Assembly (NCBI GenBank): GCA_964422925.1
Contig: CAYRDC010000023.1
Coordinates: forward strand, 1 to 34,449
Direction: 5' to 3'
Source of the DNA: CAYRDC01 sp964422925
Lineage (GTDB): Bacteria > Bacteroidota > Bacteroidia > Chitinophagales > S012-47
Length of the DNA stretch: 34,449 nucleotides
Shown here: positions 24,412 through 30,847 of the stretch, one piece after another
Layout of the letters: the number at the start of each line of letters is the position of its first letter
How positions within the stretch are numbered: the stretch's first letter is position 1
Position numbers and translations under genes: made by a program
Notes under the pieces: generated by a model
Database searches by the model: none
Told to the model about the DNA's origin: nothing
The model's input: only the letters and a program-made list of their open reading frames with translations

Positions 24412-25560
24412 TTAGTATTGATGGGCTCCGTGCGAGCCGATAACAAATACCCAGCGCAGGCGCAGGTTCAGCCGTGGGTTCCGGCCGGCTTCTTCCACGC
24501 GTTTGCCTTCCAGCTCCAGTTTCTGAAACTCGGTGGCATACCACCCGAGCATGAGGGAAACTGCCTGGTCTGTCATTTGAGGCCCGGAAGGTCGTTGGGC
24601 GTAATCGTAGCGGCCGGTTACGTACCATCTTTTGGAAAACTGCCACGACAACAGGCTGTAGGCTCCTAAAGCATACACTGTTTCCTGGTTGATCAACGGT
24701 ATCCGGCTGCGGATAAATTCGCTTTGCCAGGTCAGGGATTTATAATTGTTCTGCTGCAACGGCTTCCATTTCAAAGTCAGGTCAGCCCCGGTCAGCAGGG
24801 TTTGGGTCAGGCTGTCATTAGGTCCGGTGGCTCCGCTGAACCCAAGCTCCAGGGTGGTGTTTTCACTCAGATCCCAGAAGTTTTTCAAATGCCCCGAAAC
24901 CAGGTATCCTCCGGGCCCGCTGGTGAATACCGGACTTTCCTGCGGGGCATCGGTAAGGCATAGCTCAAGATCCTGGTAAAATAAAGTCTGCGGCACCAGC
25001 CAGCTGACCGAAAATCCGTCCGCAGTCAATCCCTCTCCGAAATAATTTCCCAGCGGCACCGGCAGCTCTATGAACGGGTAAGTATGTGAATGAATGGGGT
25101 TCACGCGACCGAACGGAATTTTCAACCGCCCTGCTTTTAACTGCAGCCCGGCTGGCAAACTAAGGGTCTGGACAAAAGCTTCTTCAATGCCGGCCACATT
25201 TTCACCGGTTTCCGGGTCATGCTCCATGGTAAAATAAAATTCTGCCCGGGCGTAGGGGTCCACGGCTGATATAAAGGCAAATTCCACTTCGTTCAAACTG
25301 GCGCCCCAGGGCTTTTCTCCCTGGCCGTCATACCAGCTTTGCATATCCCCGATGACGCTGATCCGCGGGTTCGATATGCTCAGCGAACGTCCCGCCCCGC
25401 CCGTGGATTGGATAGCAGTGTTTTCAGAAGCCAGCTCCTCTTCCAGGCTTTGTAACAGCAGGGAATCTGCCAGTGTGCTGTCCGGCTGGGCAACCGCTCT
25501 GAAAGGCAGCAAAAATGAGAATACGGCAATGAATATTATCTGAACACGGGCCAGATACAT
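24412..25560 (-). CDS. Outer-membrane beta-barrel protein linked to metal uptake
   Basis: This 382-aa protein has a signal peptide (to about residue 24, AVAQ), an acidic Ser/Leu-rich linker, then alternating strands such as YARAEFYFTMEHD, LQLKAGRLKIPFGRVNP and KRWYVTGRYDYAQRPSG. The block FGRVNPIHSHTYPFIELPVP with GEGLTADGFSVSWLVP resembles barrel proteins that other Gram-negatives encode beside ZnuA-type genes. It is not a TonB-dependent receptor (no plug). It is the first gene of the operon with the ZnuA- and ZnuB-like genes and may pass metal across the outer membrane, an inference from position. An intrinsic terminator lies just upstream, so it needs its own promoter or read-through. Confidence 0.8.
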   Translation of the reverse strand: MYLARVQIIFIAVFSFLLPFRAVAQPDSTLADSLLLQSLEEELASENTAIQSTGGAGRSLSISNPRISVIGDMQSWYDGQGEKPWGASLNEVEFAFISAVDPYARAEFYFTMEHDPETGENVAGIEEAFVQTLSLPAGLQLKAGRLKIPFGRVNPIHSHTYPFIELPVPLGNYFGEGLTADGFSVSWLVPQTLFYQDLELCLTDAPQESPVFTSGPGGYLVSGHLKNFWDLSENTTLELGFSGATGPNDSLTQTLLTGADLTLKWKPLQQNNYKSLTWQSEFIRSRIPLINQETVYALGAYSLLSWQFSKRWYVTGRYDYAQRPSGPQMTDQAVSLMLGWYATEFQKLELEGKRVEEAGRNPRLNLRLRWVFVIGSHGAHQY

Positions 25561-25590
25561 AAATATGGTTTTTCCTTGTGGGAGAATATG

Positions 25591-25630
25591 AAAAAAACAA
25601 ACTGCCCCGCTGTAATAATTTGGCGGGGGC
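25591..25630 (-). terminator. Intrinsic terminator/attenuator between the His-rich gene and the metal operon
   Basis: On the minus strand an imperfect GC stem (25623-25630 with 25604-25610) is followed by AGTTTG and a run of seven T. It would end or attenuate transcription coming from the His-rich gene before the outer-membrane gene. Confidence 0.65.
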
Positions 25631-25651
25631 CGGTCAGGAAAAGGCAGGCGA

Positions 25652-25966
25652 TTACGCTTCAGGGGGAGCCCTCAGCAGCAGGGAGCGTTCCGGACGGAAG
25701 AGAGGGACCTGATGGGCAGGCGGCCTGAGCACCAGGGTACTGAAAACCGGAACACGCAAATTGTCCAGGGAAAAGACCGGTTGAACAGCCTGGAGGGTAA
25801 ACGCGCAAGCCCCGCAGGGATTGGCAAAATGATGCAAATGCGTCTTACCTTCCGGATGACACAATACCAGGACGTCATGATGTACAAGGTAGGAATGGAT
25901 CAGGCCGGATGCCCCGAATTGAAGCAACAGGGAGAACAGTCCGTATGCAATCCATTTGTTTTTCAT
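25652..25966 (-). CDS. Small His/Cys-rich exported protein, unknown
   Basis: This 104-aa protein has an N-terminal hydrophobic segment (MKNKWIAYGLFSLLLQFGAS) that could be a signal or anchor. A short stretch dense in potential metal ligands follows: HSYLVHHDV, LCHPEGKTHLHHF and NPCGACAF. The C-terminal third is hydrophobic/proline-rich with no known motif. It lies just upstream of the metal-uptake operon on the same strand, flanked by terminator-like hairpins on both sides. A role as a periplasmic metal-binding or sensing protein is an inference from ligand density and neighbours. I do not recognise the family; similar small proteins are seen beside metal genes in this phylum. Confidence 0.65.
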   Translation of the reverse strand: MKNKWIAYGLFSLLLQFGASGLIHSYLVHHDVLVLCHPEGKTHLHHFANPCGACAFTLQAVQPVFSLDNLRVPVFSTLVLRPPAHQVPLFRPERSLLLRAPPEA

Positions 25967-25983
25967 AACCCGTACGTGGCAAA

Positions 25984-26009
25984 ATGCAATGATACGCTAT
26001 TTTCAGCAT
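25984..26009. promoter_or_regulatory. Imperfect dyad, possible operator of the His-rich metal gene
   Basis: ATGC/GCAT ends with an inner ATA/TAT pair are centred 30 bp upstream of the 25966 start. On the minus strand the left part contains TATCATTG, one mismatch from the -7 box. It could bind a Fur/Zur-type repressor, but I cannot match it to a known box. Confidence 0.2.
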
Positions 26010-26050
26010 AACGGGTAACGGGCGATCTTAGCGGCTGCGTTAAAATAATT

Positions 26051-26088
26051 AAAAAAAAGAAGGCCGCCCCCTCCGGGGAACGACCTTC
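26051..26088 (-). terminator. Intrinsic terminator on the minus strand upstream of the metal locus
   Basis: The stem GAAGG/CCTTC (26059-26063 with 26084-26088) with inner CCCC/GGGG is followed on the minus strand by eight T. No minus-strand protein gene lies upstream, so it terminates either a small RNA or a leader transcript. Confidence 0.7.
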
Positions 26089-26186
26089 AACCTATGCATA
26101 TGGAAATTGACTTCGGTGCTAATCTGCCCGGTGGTAGACCCGGGCCGGAAAGAGCCGGAAAATTTTTATTTCCTGCCCCGGCTCCG
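26051..26186 (-). ncRNA. Candidate small RNA, about 135 nt
   Basis: A perfect minus-strand TAnnTTTG box (26191-26198) would start a transcript near 26186. The region then contains several GC-rich hairpins, including CCCGG/CCGGG flanking TCTACCA, and ends at a textbook terminator at 26051-26088. There is no open reading frame of note inside. I cannot match it to 6S RNA, tmRNA, SRP or RNase P. It could instead be a leader or attenuator for the His-rich gene. Promoter plus structure plus terminator within gene-free DNA is the whole case. Confidence 0.35.
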
Positions 26187-26190
26187 GGAG

Positions 26191-26198
26191 CAAAAATA
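26191..26198 (-). promoter_or_regulatory. -7 promoter element of the candidate small RNA
   Basis: The minus strand reads TATTTTTG, an exact TAnnTTTG. No good -33 element is seen at 19-21 bp. Confidence 0.35.
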
Positions 26199-26368
26199 TC
26201 CGCCAGATATTATTCATACAGTGATCCCGGCATTTGGTCAGGGAGTCCTTTTGCCTTATATTTAACCCGGAAGTTTTGCCTTTTCCCCGCCTGCCCGGTA
26301 TGCACTTTTTATTTAAGGATAATTTAACACCACCCTTACCGGGCAAAGCGTAATTTCGCATCATAATT

Positions 26369-28516
26369 ATGAGTAAAAAACCCAGGAAGAAAAACCCTGC
26401 CATACGAAGGGCTGTCTACCGGTATCTGAGATTGCATGCCGGAAAATCCTTCAGCGAAAAGAAAATCCAACGGGAATTTGCCGGGAAGTACAGTACCACA
26501 GCCATTCGCGAAGTCCTGGACTGGCTGGTCACAGCCGGAACTGTTTCCAAAGACAGCAACGGACGCTATTCTGTTGCCGGGCGCGGGCCGAAATTAGCCG
26601 GGCAAACCGTTACCGGCATTCTCGACCTGACTCCTGCGGGCAATGCTTATGTGATCTGCGAAAACCTTCCCCGTGACATTTTTATCCGGGAAAACAAGGT
26701 GAACCGGGCATTTGACGGGGACCTCGTAAAAGTGGCCCTGTACAAGACGCCTTCCCACCGCAAGCCGCAGGGCGAGATCGTTGAAATCATCCAGCGGAAC
26801 CGGGAATACTACGTGGGCACGGTTCAGTTATACCGCCAGCATGCCTTTGTGGTGCCGGATTACAAAAGGGTGAATGTGGATTTCTTTATCCCCGAAGGGC
26901 GAAAACTGGGCCTGAAAGAAGGCCAGCGAGTGGTGGTCCGGATCGCCCAGTGGAAAGAAGGCGATAAAAACCCGGTGGGCGAGATTATCGAGCAACTGGG
27001 TGTCGTGGGCGATAACGACACCGAAATGAAATCCATCCTGGTCCAAAACGGTTTCCCCATCCATTTCCCGGAAAAGGTACTGGATGAAGCGGCCAAAGCA
27101 GCCGAATCAGTTTCGCCAAAAGAGTTCGCTTCCAGGCGCGATTTCCGGGATATCCCCACATTCACCATCGACCCGGAAGACGCCAAGGATTTTGACGATG
27201 CCCTTTCATTACGCGACCTGGGCGGCCAGCGCTATGAAGTGGGCATCCACATAGCCGATGTAAGCTATTTTGTAAAGCCGGGCACTGCCCTCGACAAGGA
27301 AGCTTACAAAAGGGCTACCTCTGTCTACCTGGTGGACCGCGTGCTGCCCATGCTGCCCGAATCGCTTTCCAACCTGACCTGCTCCCTGCGGCCCGGGGAA
27401 GAAAAGCTTTGTTTTTCAGCTGTTTTTGTGCTCGACCAAAATGCCCGCATCCTGGAAGAATGGTTTGGGCGGACGGTGATAAAGTCGGATAAGCGATTCA
27501 CTTACGAAGAAGCCCAGGAAGTGATTGAAACCGGTCAGGGGCCCTTTGTCCGGGAACTGAGAACCCTGAACCGGTTAGCTGCAAAACTGCGCGAGGAAAA
27601 ATTTAAAAACGGAGCCATCGCCTTCGAAACCGCGGAAGTCCAATTCAAGGTGGACATGGACGGGGTGCCCATTGGCGTGGCCATTAAGGAGCGGAAGGAA
27701 ACCCATTTGCTGATTGAAGATTTTATGTTGCTGGCCAACCGCAGGGTGGCGGCATGGGCGGCCGGGCTGAAACCCAACGGAAAGGAAGTGCCTTTCGTTT
27801 ACCGGGTTCACGATGAACCCGACTCCGAGCGGCTGCAGGATTTTTCCAATTTTGCCCGGCTCTTCGGCTACGAATTAAATATAGACACCCCGGCCCGGGT
27901 GGCCGAATCGCTGAACCGGCTCATGGAGCAGGTGAAAGGCAAACCCGAACAGAACGCGCTCGAGCAACTGGCTATCCGCAGTATGGCCAAAGCCGTTTAC
28001 ACGACCCGGAATATCGGCCACTACGGCCTGGCGTTCAAACATTATACCCACTTCACATCGCCCATACGGAGGTACCCGGATATCCTGGTGCACCGCCTGC
28101 TGGCTGATTACCTGGCCGGGCAGTTCCGCGCGAAAGCTGATGCCCTGGAATCGCAATGCCTGCATTGCTCGGTCATGGAACGCAAGGCCATGGAAGCCGA
28201 ACGCGAATCCGTGAAACTCAAACAGGTTGAGTACCTTGAAAAGCATATCGGGGAAAGTTTTGACGGCATCATTACCGGGGTCATGCCCTTCGGGCTTTTC
28301 GTGGAACTGCTGGAAAACAAATGCGAAGGTCTTGTCCCCATTGACAGCCTGGACGATGATTTTTATATCTTCGAAGACCGTGGTAACCGCCTGGTAGGGG
28401 CCGAAACCGGACATACCTGGAAACTGGGCGACCCGGTGCGCGTGCAGCTTACCGGTACCGACCGGGAAAAACGGCAGATAGATTTTGTCATAGACAGGGA
28501 AAACCGGCAGGAATGA
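26369..28516 (+). CDS. rnr: Ribonuclease R
   Basis: This 715-aa processive 3'-5' exoribonuclease degrades structured RNA. It has a basic N-terminus with a winged-helix segment (about 10-70), cold-shock-like OB domains (about 75-240), the RNB catalytic domain with TIDPEDAKDFDDA (266-278, metal-binding aspartates intact) and HYTHFTSPIRRYPDILVHR near 555. A C-terminal S1 domain begins near 630 with FDGIITGVMPFGLFVEL. The length is normal. It has a near-consensus -7 box (TAATTTCG) just upstream. Its stop overlaps the ATG of the polyprenyl synthetase gene by 4 bp (ATGA), so the two are coupled. Confidence 0.96.
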   Translation: MSKKPRKKNPAIRRAVYRYLRLHAGKSFSEKKIQREFAGKYSTTAIREVLDWLVTAGTVSKDSNGRYSVAGRGPKLAGQTVTGILDLTPAGNAYVICENLPRDIFIRENKVNRAFDGDLVKVALYKTPSHRKPQGEIVEIIQRNREYYVGTVQLYRQHAFVVPDYKRVNVDFFIPEGRKLGLKEGQRVVVRIAQWKEGDKNPVGEIIEQLGVVGDNDTEMKSILVQNGFPIHFPEKVLDEAAKAAESVSPKEFASRRDFRDIPTFTIDPEDAKDFDDALSLRDLGGQRYEVGIHIADVSYFVKPGTALDKEAYKRATSVYLVDRVLPMLPESLSNLTCSLRPGEEKLCFSAVFVLDQNARILEEWFGRTVIKSDKRFTYEEAQEVIETGQGPFVRELRTLNRLAAKLREEKFKNGAIAFETAEVQFKVDMDGVPIGVAIKERKETHLLIEDFMLLANRRVAAWAAGLKPNGKEVPFVYRVHDEPDSERLQDFSNFARLFGYELNIDTPARVAESLNRLMEQVKGKPEQNALEQLAIRSMAKAVYTTRNIGHYGLAFKHYTHFTSPIRRYPDILVHRLLADYLAGQFRAKADALESQCLHCSVMERKAMEAERESVKLKQVEYLEKHIGESFDGIITGVMPFGLFVELLENKCEGLVPIDSLDDDFYIFEDRGNRLVGAETGHTWKLGDPVRVQLTGTDREKRQIDFVIDRENRQE

Positions 28517-29484
28517 CCGAACCCGATATCTTGCGGCAACTGGTTGAACAATCTTTGCAAAACCTGGAATTTTCCGGCCCGGATTCCCTGTACGAACCGG
28601 TTCGCTACACCCTTGGCCTGGGCGGCAAGCGCCTGCGCCCTGTACTGGCGCTCATGGCCTGCGAGATGTCGGGCGGACAGGCGGAAGAGGCCCTGCCGGT
28701 GGCCCTGGCGCTGGAACTGTTTCACAATTTTACCCTCCTGCATGACGATATCATGGACCGGGCCACCCTGCGCAGGGGGCAACAGCCTGTGTACCTGAAA
28801 TTCGGCATCAATGCGGCTATCCTTTCCGGAGATGTTATGATGGTGAAAGCCTGGGAACTGCTGGGCCGGTTGCCCGATGCCCTCTTGCCGCGGGCTTTAC
28901 AGCAATTCAACCGGGCCGCGCGGCTGGTGTGCGAAGGCCAGCAACTTGATCTCGATTATGAAAAACGTCCGGCAGTCACCGTGGAGGAATATCTGGAAAT
29001 GATCCGTATGAAAACGGCTGAACTCCTGGCGGCTTCCCTCAGCGTGGGCGCCCTGGCAGGGGGGGGCGATGAACAGTCTGTCAGCGGGTTTTATGAATGT
29101 GGCATACAACTGGGGTTGTCCTTCCAACTCCAGGACGACCTGCTCGATACCTTCGGCCGGGCCGACACCTTCGGGAAACAACAGGGAGGCGATATCCTCA
29201 ACAATAAAAAAACCTACCTCCTGGTGCGGGCCCTGGAAAAAGCCGGCCCCCCGGAACGCGGGCAGCTGGAACACTGGCTCAATGAACCCAACCCCAACCC
29301 CGCGGAAAAAATATGGGCGGTGACGGAGCTGTTCCGCCAGCTCAATATACCGGCCGACCTCACCCACCTGCGCGATGATTGCTTCCGCCAGGCAATGGAT
29401 CATTTCAAACAGTTGCCCGTGGACCCGGATGACCAGATGCAGTTTGTGCGGTTTGCGGAGAGTTTGTTGCAGAGGGAGTCTTAA
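28513..29484 (+). CDS. Polyprenyl synthetase (trans-isoprenyl diphosphate synthase)
   Basis: This 323-aa soluble enzyme condenses isopentenyl diphosphate with an allylic diphosphate. It shows GGKRLRPVLALMAC (38-51), the first aspartate-rich motif HDDIMDRA (DDIMD at 78-82) and the second FQLQDDLLDTFG (DDLLD at 207-211). KTYLLVRAL follows, with GDILNNKKT before it. Phe73, five residues before the first motif, hints at a short or medium chain (FPP/GGPP) rather than a long quinone chain, but this is a guess. It overlaps rnr by 4 bp and is the last gene of that unit; the palindrome-rich region follows. Confidence 0.93.
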   Translation: MTEPDILRQLVEQSLQNLEFSGPDSLYEPVRYTLGLGGKRLRPVLALMACEMSGGQAEEALPVALALELFHNFTLLHDDIMDRATLRRGQQPVYLKFGINAAILSGDVMMVKAWELLGRLPDALLPRALQQFNRAARLVCEGQQLDLDYEKRPAVTVEEYLEMIRMKTAELLAASLSVGALAGGGDEQSVSGFYECGIQLGLSFQLQDDLLDTFGRADTFGKQQGGDILNNKKTYLLVRALEKAGPPERGQLEHWLNEPNPNPAEKIWAVTELFRQLNIPADLTHLRDDCFRQAMDHFKQLPVDPDDQMQFVRFAESLLQRES

Positions 29485-29583
29485 CCAAAGAAGGAAATTC
29501 AGCGGCATTTGGTTTTTGCCATTAGCTGGAAGGCCTAGCAATGGCATCCGGATGATAAAGTGGGGGAGGCAATCTTGTGAATG

Positions 29584-29595
29584 TGGCTAAAGCCA
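29584..29595. repeat. Palindrome TGGCTAAAGCCA
   Basis: REP-like hairpin; on the other strand its core is CTTTAG. The surrounding sequence (GTGGCTAAAGCCAGGCTGA) resembles a copy at 30587 on the far side of the transposase. Confidence 0.55.
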
Positions 29596-29617
29596 GGCTG
29601 ATTTGGAAGAATTTTGG

Positions 29618-29637
29618 CCGTCAGCTGAAGCTGACGG
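29618..29637. repeat. Palindrome CCGTCAGCTGAAGCTGACGG
   Basis: A 9-bp stem with a GA centre; the complementary strand has CTTCAG at its core. No T-run follows, so this is a repeat rather than a terminator. Confidence 0.6.
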
Positions 29638-29660
29638 GAATGATTCTGCTCTTCTGTTTC

Positions 29661-29676
29661 CGGGAAGCAGTTCCCG
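29661..29676. repeat. Palindrome CGGGAAGCAGTTCCCG
   Basis: A 6-bp stem CGGGAA/TTCCCG with a GCAG loop. It lacks the CTTYAG core and may be unrelated to the other palindromes. Confidence 0.4.
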
Positions 29677-29700
29677 AATGCAAATTGTAAAAATGGAATG

Positions 29701-29716
29701 GGCGGCTTTAGCCGCC
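29701..29716. repeat. Palindrome GGCGGCTTTAGCCGCC
   Basis: A 7-bp stem with a TT centre and CTTTAG core. It overlaps the start of the 121-bp tandem unit. Confidence 0.6.
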
Positions 29717-30015
29717 ATAAGGAACCTGTCAGGCTTGTAAAAAATCCGGAAAATCAGACTGGGCCGAAAACCTTTTTTGCCGTTGCCTTCAGGCTATAAA
29801 ATCATAGTGGGTGTGGCAGTTGACGTCTTTAGCCGCCATAAGGAACCTGTCAGGCTTGTAAAAAATCCGGAAAATCAGACTNNNNNNNNNNNNNNNNNNN
29901 NNNNNNNNNNNNNNNNNNNNNNNNNNNNNNNNNNNNNNNNNNNNNNNNNNNNNNNNNNNNNNNNNNNNNNNNNNNNNNNNNGGGCCGAAAACCTTTTTTG
30001 CCGTTGCCTTCAGGC
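29706..30015 (+). repeat. Direct tandem repeat, 121-bp period, second copy split by the assembly gap
   Basis: The sequence from 29706 repeats from 29827: 55 bp match up to 29881. After the N run the match resumes with the very next base of the unit at 29982 and continues to 30015. Copy 1 covers 29706-29826. The hairpin near the end of the homology is intact only in copy 2. Confidence 0.8.
29882..29981. other. Assembly gap (100 N) inside the tandem repeat
   Basis: The bases on either side are contiguous in copy 1 of the repeat (position 29760/29761). The gap may be zero length or hide further repeat units. Confidence 0.97.
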
Positions 30016-30020
30016 AACGG
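30001..30020. repeat. Palindrome CCGTTGCCTTCAGGCAACGG
   Basis: An 8-bp stem with TTCA loop and CTTCAG core; a truncated version of the same hairpin lies at 29780-29794. Confidence 0.6.
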
Positions 30021-30042
30021 ATGAAAGATAAAAATAGTTGAC

Positions 30043-30054
30043 CGGCTTTAGCCG
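30043..30054. repeat. Palindrome CGGCTTTAGCCG, left flank of the transposase
   Basis: The sixteen bases CCGGCTTTAGCCGCAT at 30042-30057 recur at 30734-30749, so the IS200-like gene is bracketed by copies in the same orientation. Confidence 0.6.
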
Positions 30055-30136
30055 CATATTTTACACAACAAAAGAGGGGAGAGAGCCCTTCACTGTATGG
30101 GAGTGTTTCTGTCCACCGCACTCCATTGCTTCCCGG

Positions 30137-30571
30137 CTAATTCTTCAGGTATTGCCAGCCTTCTACTTTCATAAACTTTTCAACTTCTTCCCTGAACGTA
30201 ATCTGTTTATGATGCTGTTCCTGGTTTTGTATATACTTCTGCACTTTCTCCAAATGACTTTCACTGATGCTCACCGCCCAGTAATCATCCTGCCACATGA
30301 ATTTTACCGGCAACAGTTTCTTTTTATTTATCCAATAAGATGACTCACCTTTAATCAGCTGTACGATTTTACTGAGACACTGGTCTTTGTTTAAGGATAT
30401 CAGGCAATGAATATGATCAGTATATCCGTTAACAGCCTGTAGCCAAATGCCTTTTTTCGTGGCATTTTCCTGTATATGCTGGAAAAATTCGTTCCTGATA
30501 TCATTTTTTAGTAAAGGCCGGTTATTTTTTGTTGAGAAGACCAGATGAATCCATACTCTCACCCAACTCAT
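30137..30571 (-). CDS. REP-associated tyrosine transposase (IS200/IS605-like Y1 family)
   Basis: This 144-aa HUH-type single-strand nuclease has WIHLVFSTKNNRPLL near the N-terminus. The metal-binding HxH is in YTDHIHCLI (His53, His55). SKIVQLIKGESSYWINK and FMWQDDYWAVSISESH follow, and the nucleophile tyrosine is in VQKYIQNQEQHH (Tyr113). The end EEVEKFMKVEGW is typical of the group. I use the ATG at 30571, as 20 extra residues upstream have no family match. There is no tnpB. The flanking CGGCTTTAGCCG palindromes and other hairpins make this a RAYT in its own REP cluster, rather than a plain IS200 copy. The catalytic residues are all present, so it may be active. Confidence 0.88.
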   Translation of the reverse strand: MSWVRVWIHLVFSTKNNRPLLKNDIRNEFFQHIQENATKKGIWLQAVNGYTDHIHCLISLNKDQCLSKIVQLIKGESSYWINKKKLLPVKFMWQDDYWAVSISESHLEKVQKYIQNQEQHHKQITFREEVEKFMKVEGWQYLKN

Positions 30572-30587
30572 AATCAAAAGATTTATG

Positions 30588-30599
30588 TGGTTAAAGCCA
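30588..30599. repeat. Imperfect palindrome TGGTTAAAGCCA
   Basis: One change from TGGCTAAAGCCA at 29584, with similar following bases (GGTTGA versus GGCTGA). It lies just upstream of the transposase start. Confidence 0.45.
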
Positions 30600-30697
30600 G
30601 GTTGAATAATGGAGCAATCATATCCATCCACGAAGTGGTCAATAAATACAAGTTACTGAATTGCTATTAAATGAATACCGGAAAACGGCTATTCCCA

Positions 30698-30711
30698 TTG
30701 CTTTTAAGCAA
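30698..30711. repeat. Palindrome TTGCTTTTAAGCAA
   Basis: A 6-bp stem around TT, related to but not identical with the CTTYAG set. It lies upstream of the transposase in the palindrome cluster. Confidence 0.4.
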
Positions 30712-30734
30712 CGAAAAAAAACAAACCCATTATC

Positions 30735-30746
30735 CGGCTTTAGCCG
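30735..30746. repeat. Palindrome CGGCTTTAGCCG, right flank of the transposase
   Basis: With its neighbours it is identical over 16 bp to the left copy at 30042-30057, in the same orientation. Confidence 0.6.
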
Positions 30747-30779
30747 CATGGCAGTGTTATCCCGGAGATCTTTTCCCAT

Positions 30780-30806
30780 AAAAAAAAGGCCGCCATAGAG
30801 GCGGCC
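30780..30806 (-). terminator. Intrinsic terminator of the transhydrogenase operon
   Basis: On the minus strand a 7-bp stem GGCCGCC/GGCGGCC with a 5-nt loop (30788-30806) is followed by eight T. It lies 40 bp after the pntB stop. Confidence 0.85.
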
Positions 30807-30847
30807 CATCAGGCTATATCAGCTCTCCACCGGGTATACAGCCCCGG

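Larger units (their letters stand above)
25967..26368. other. Gene-free stretch, 402 bp, with regulatory and RNA signals
   Basis: No protein-coding gene is credible here. From left to right it holds an imperfect dyad near the start of the His-rich gene, a minus-strand terminator hairpin, a minus-strand promoter-like box, AT-rich spacer, and TAATTTCG (one mismatch from TAnnTTTG) shortly before the rnr ATG. Confidence 0.6.
29485..30136. other. Palindrome-rich intergenic region, 652 bp, no genes
   Basis: No coding frame is credible. It contains at least five short perfect hairpins, a 121-bp tandem duplication and an assembly gap, and it forms the left flank of the IS200-like transposase gene. 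Confidence 0.75.

Noticed and set aside
26119..26403. A 94-aa minus-strand frame overlapping the rnr start
   Set aside because: It runs antisense into rnr, has no motif, and lies over the candidate small RNA and promoter; not a credible gene.
29777..30121. Reading frames running through the second N gap
   Set aside because: They exist only because N codons are not stops; the sequence on both sides is repeat DNA.
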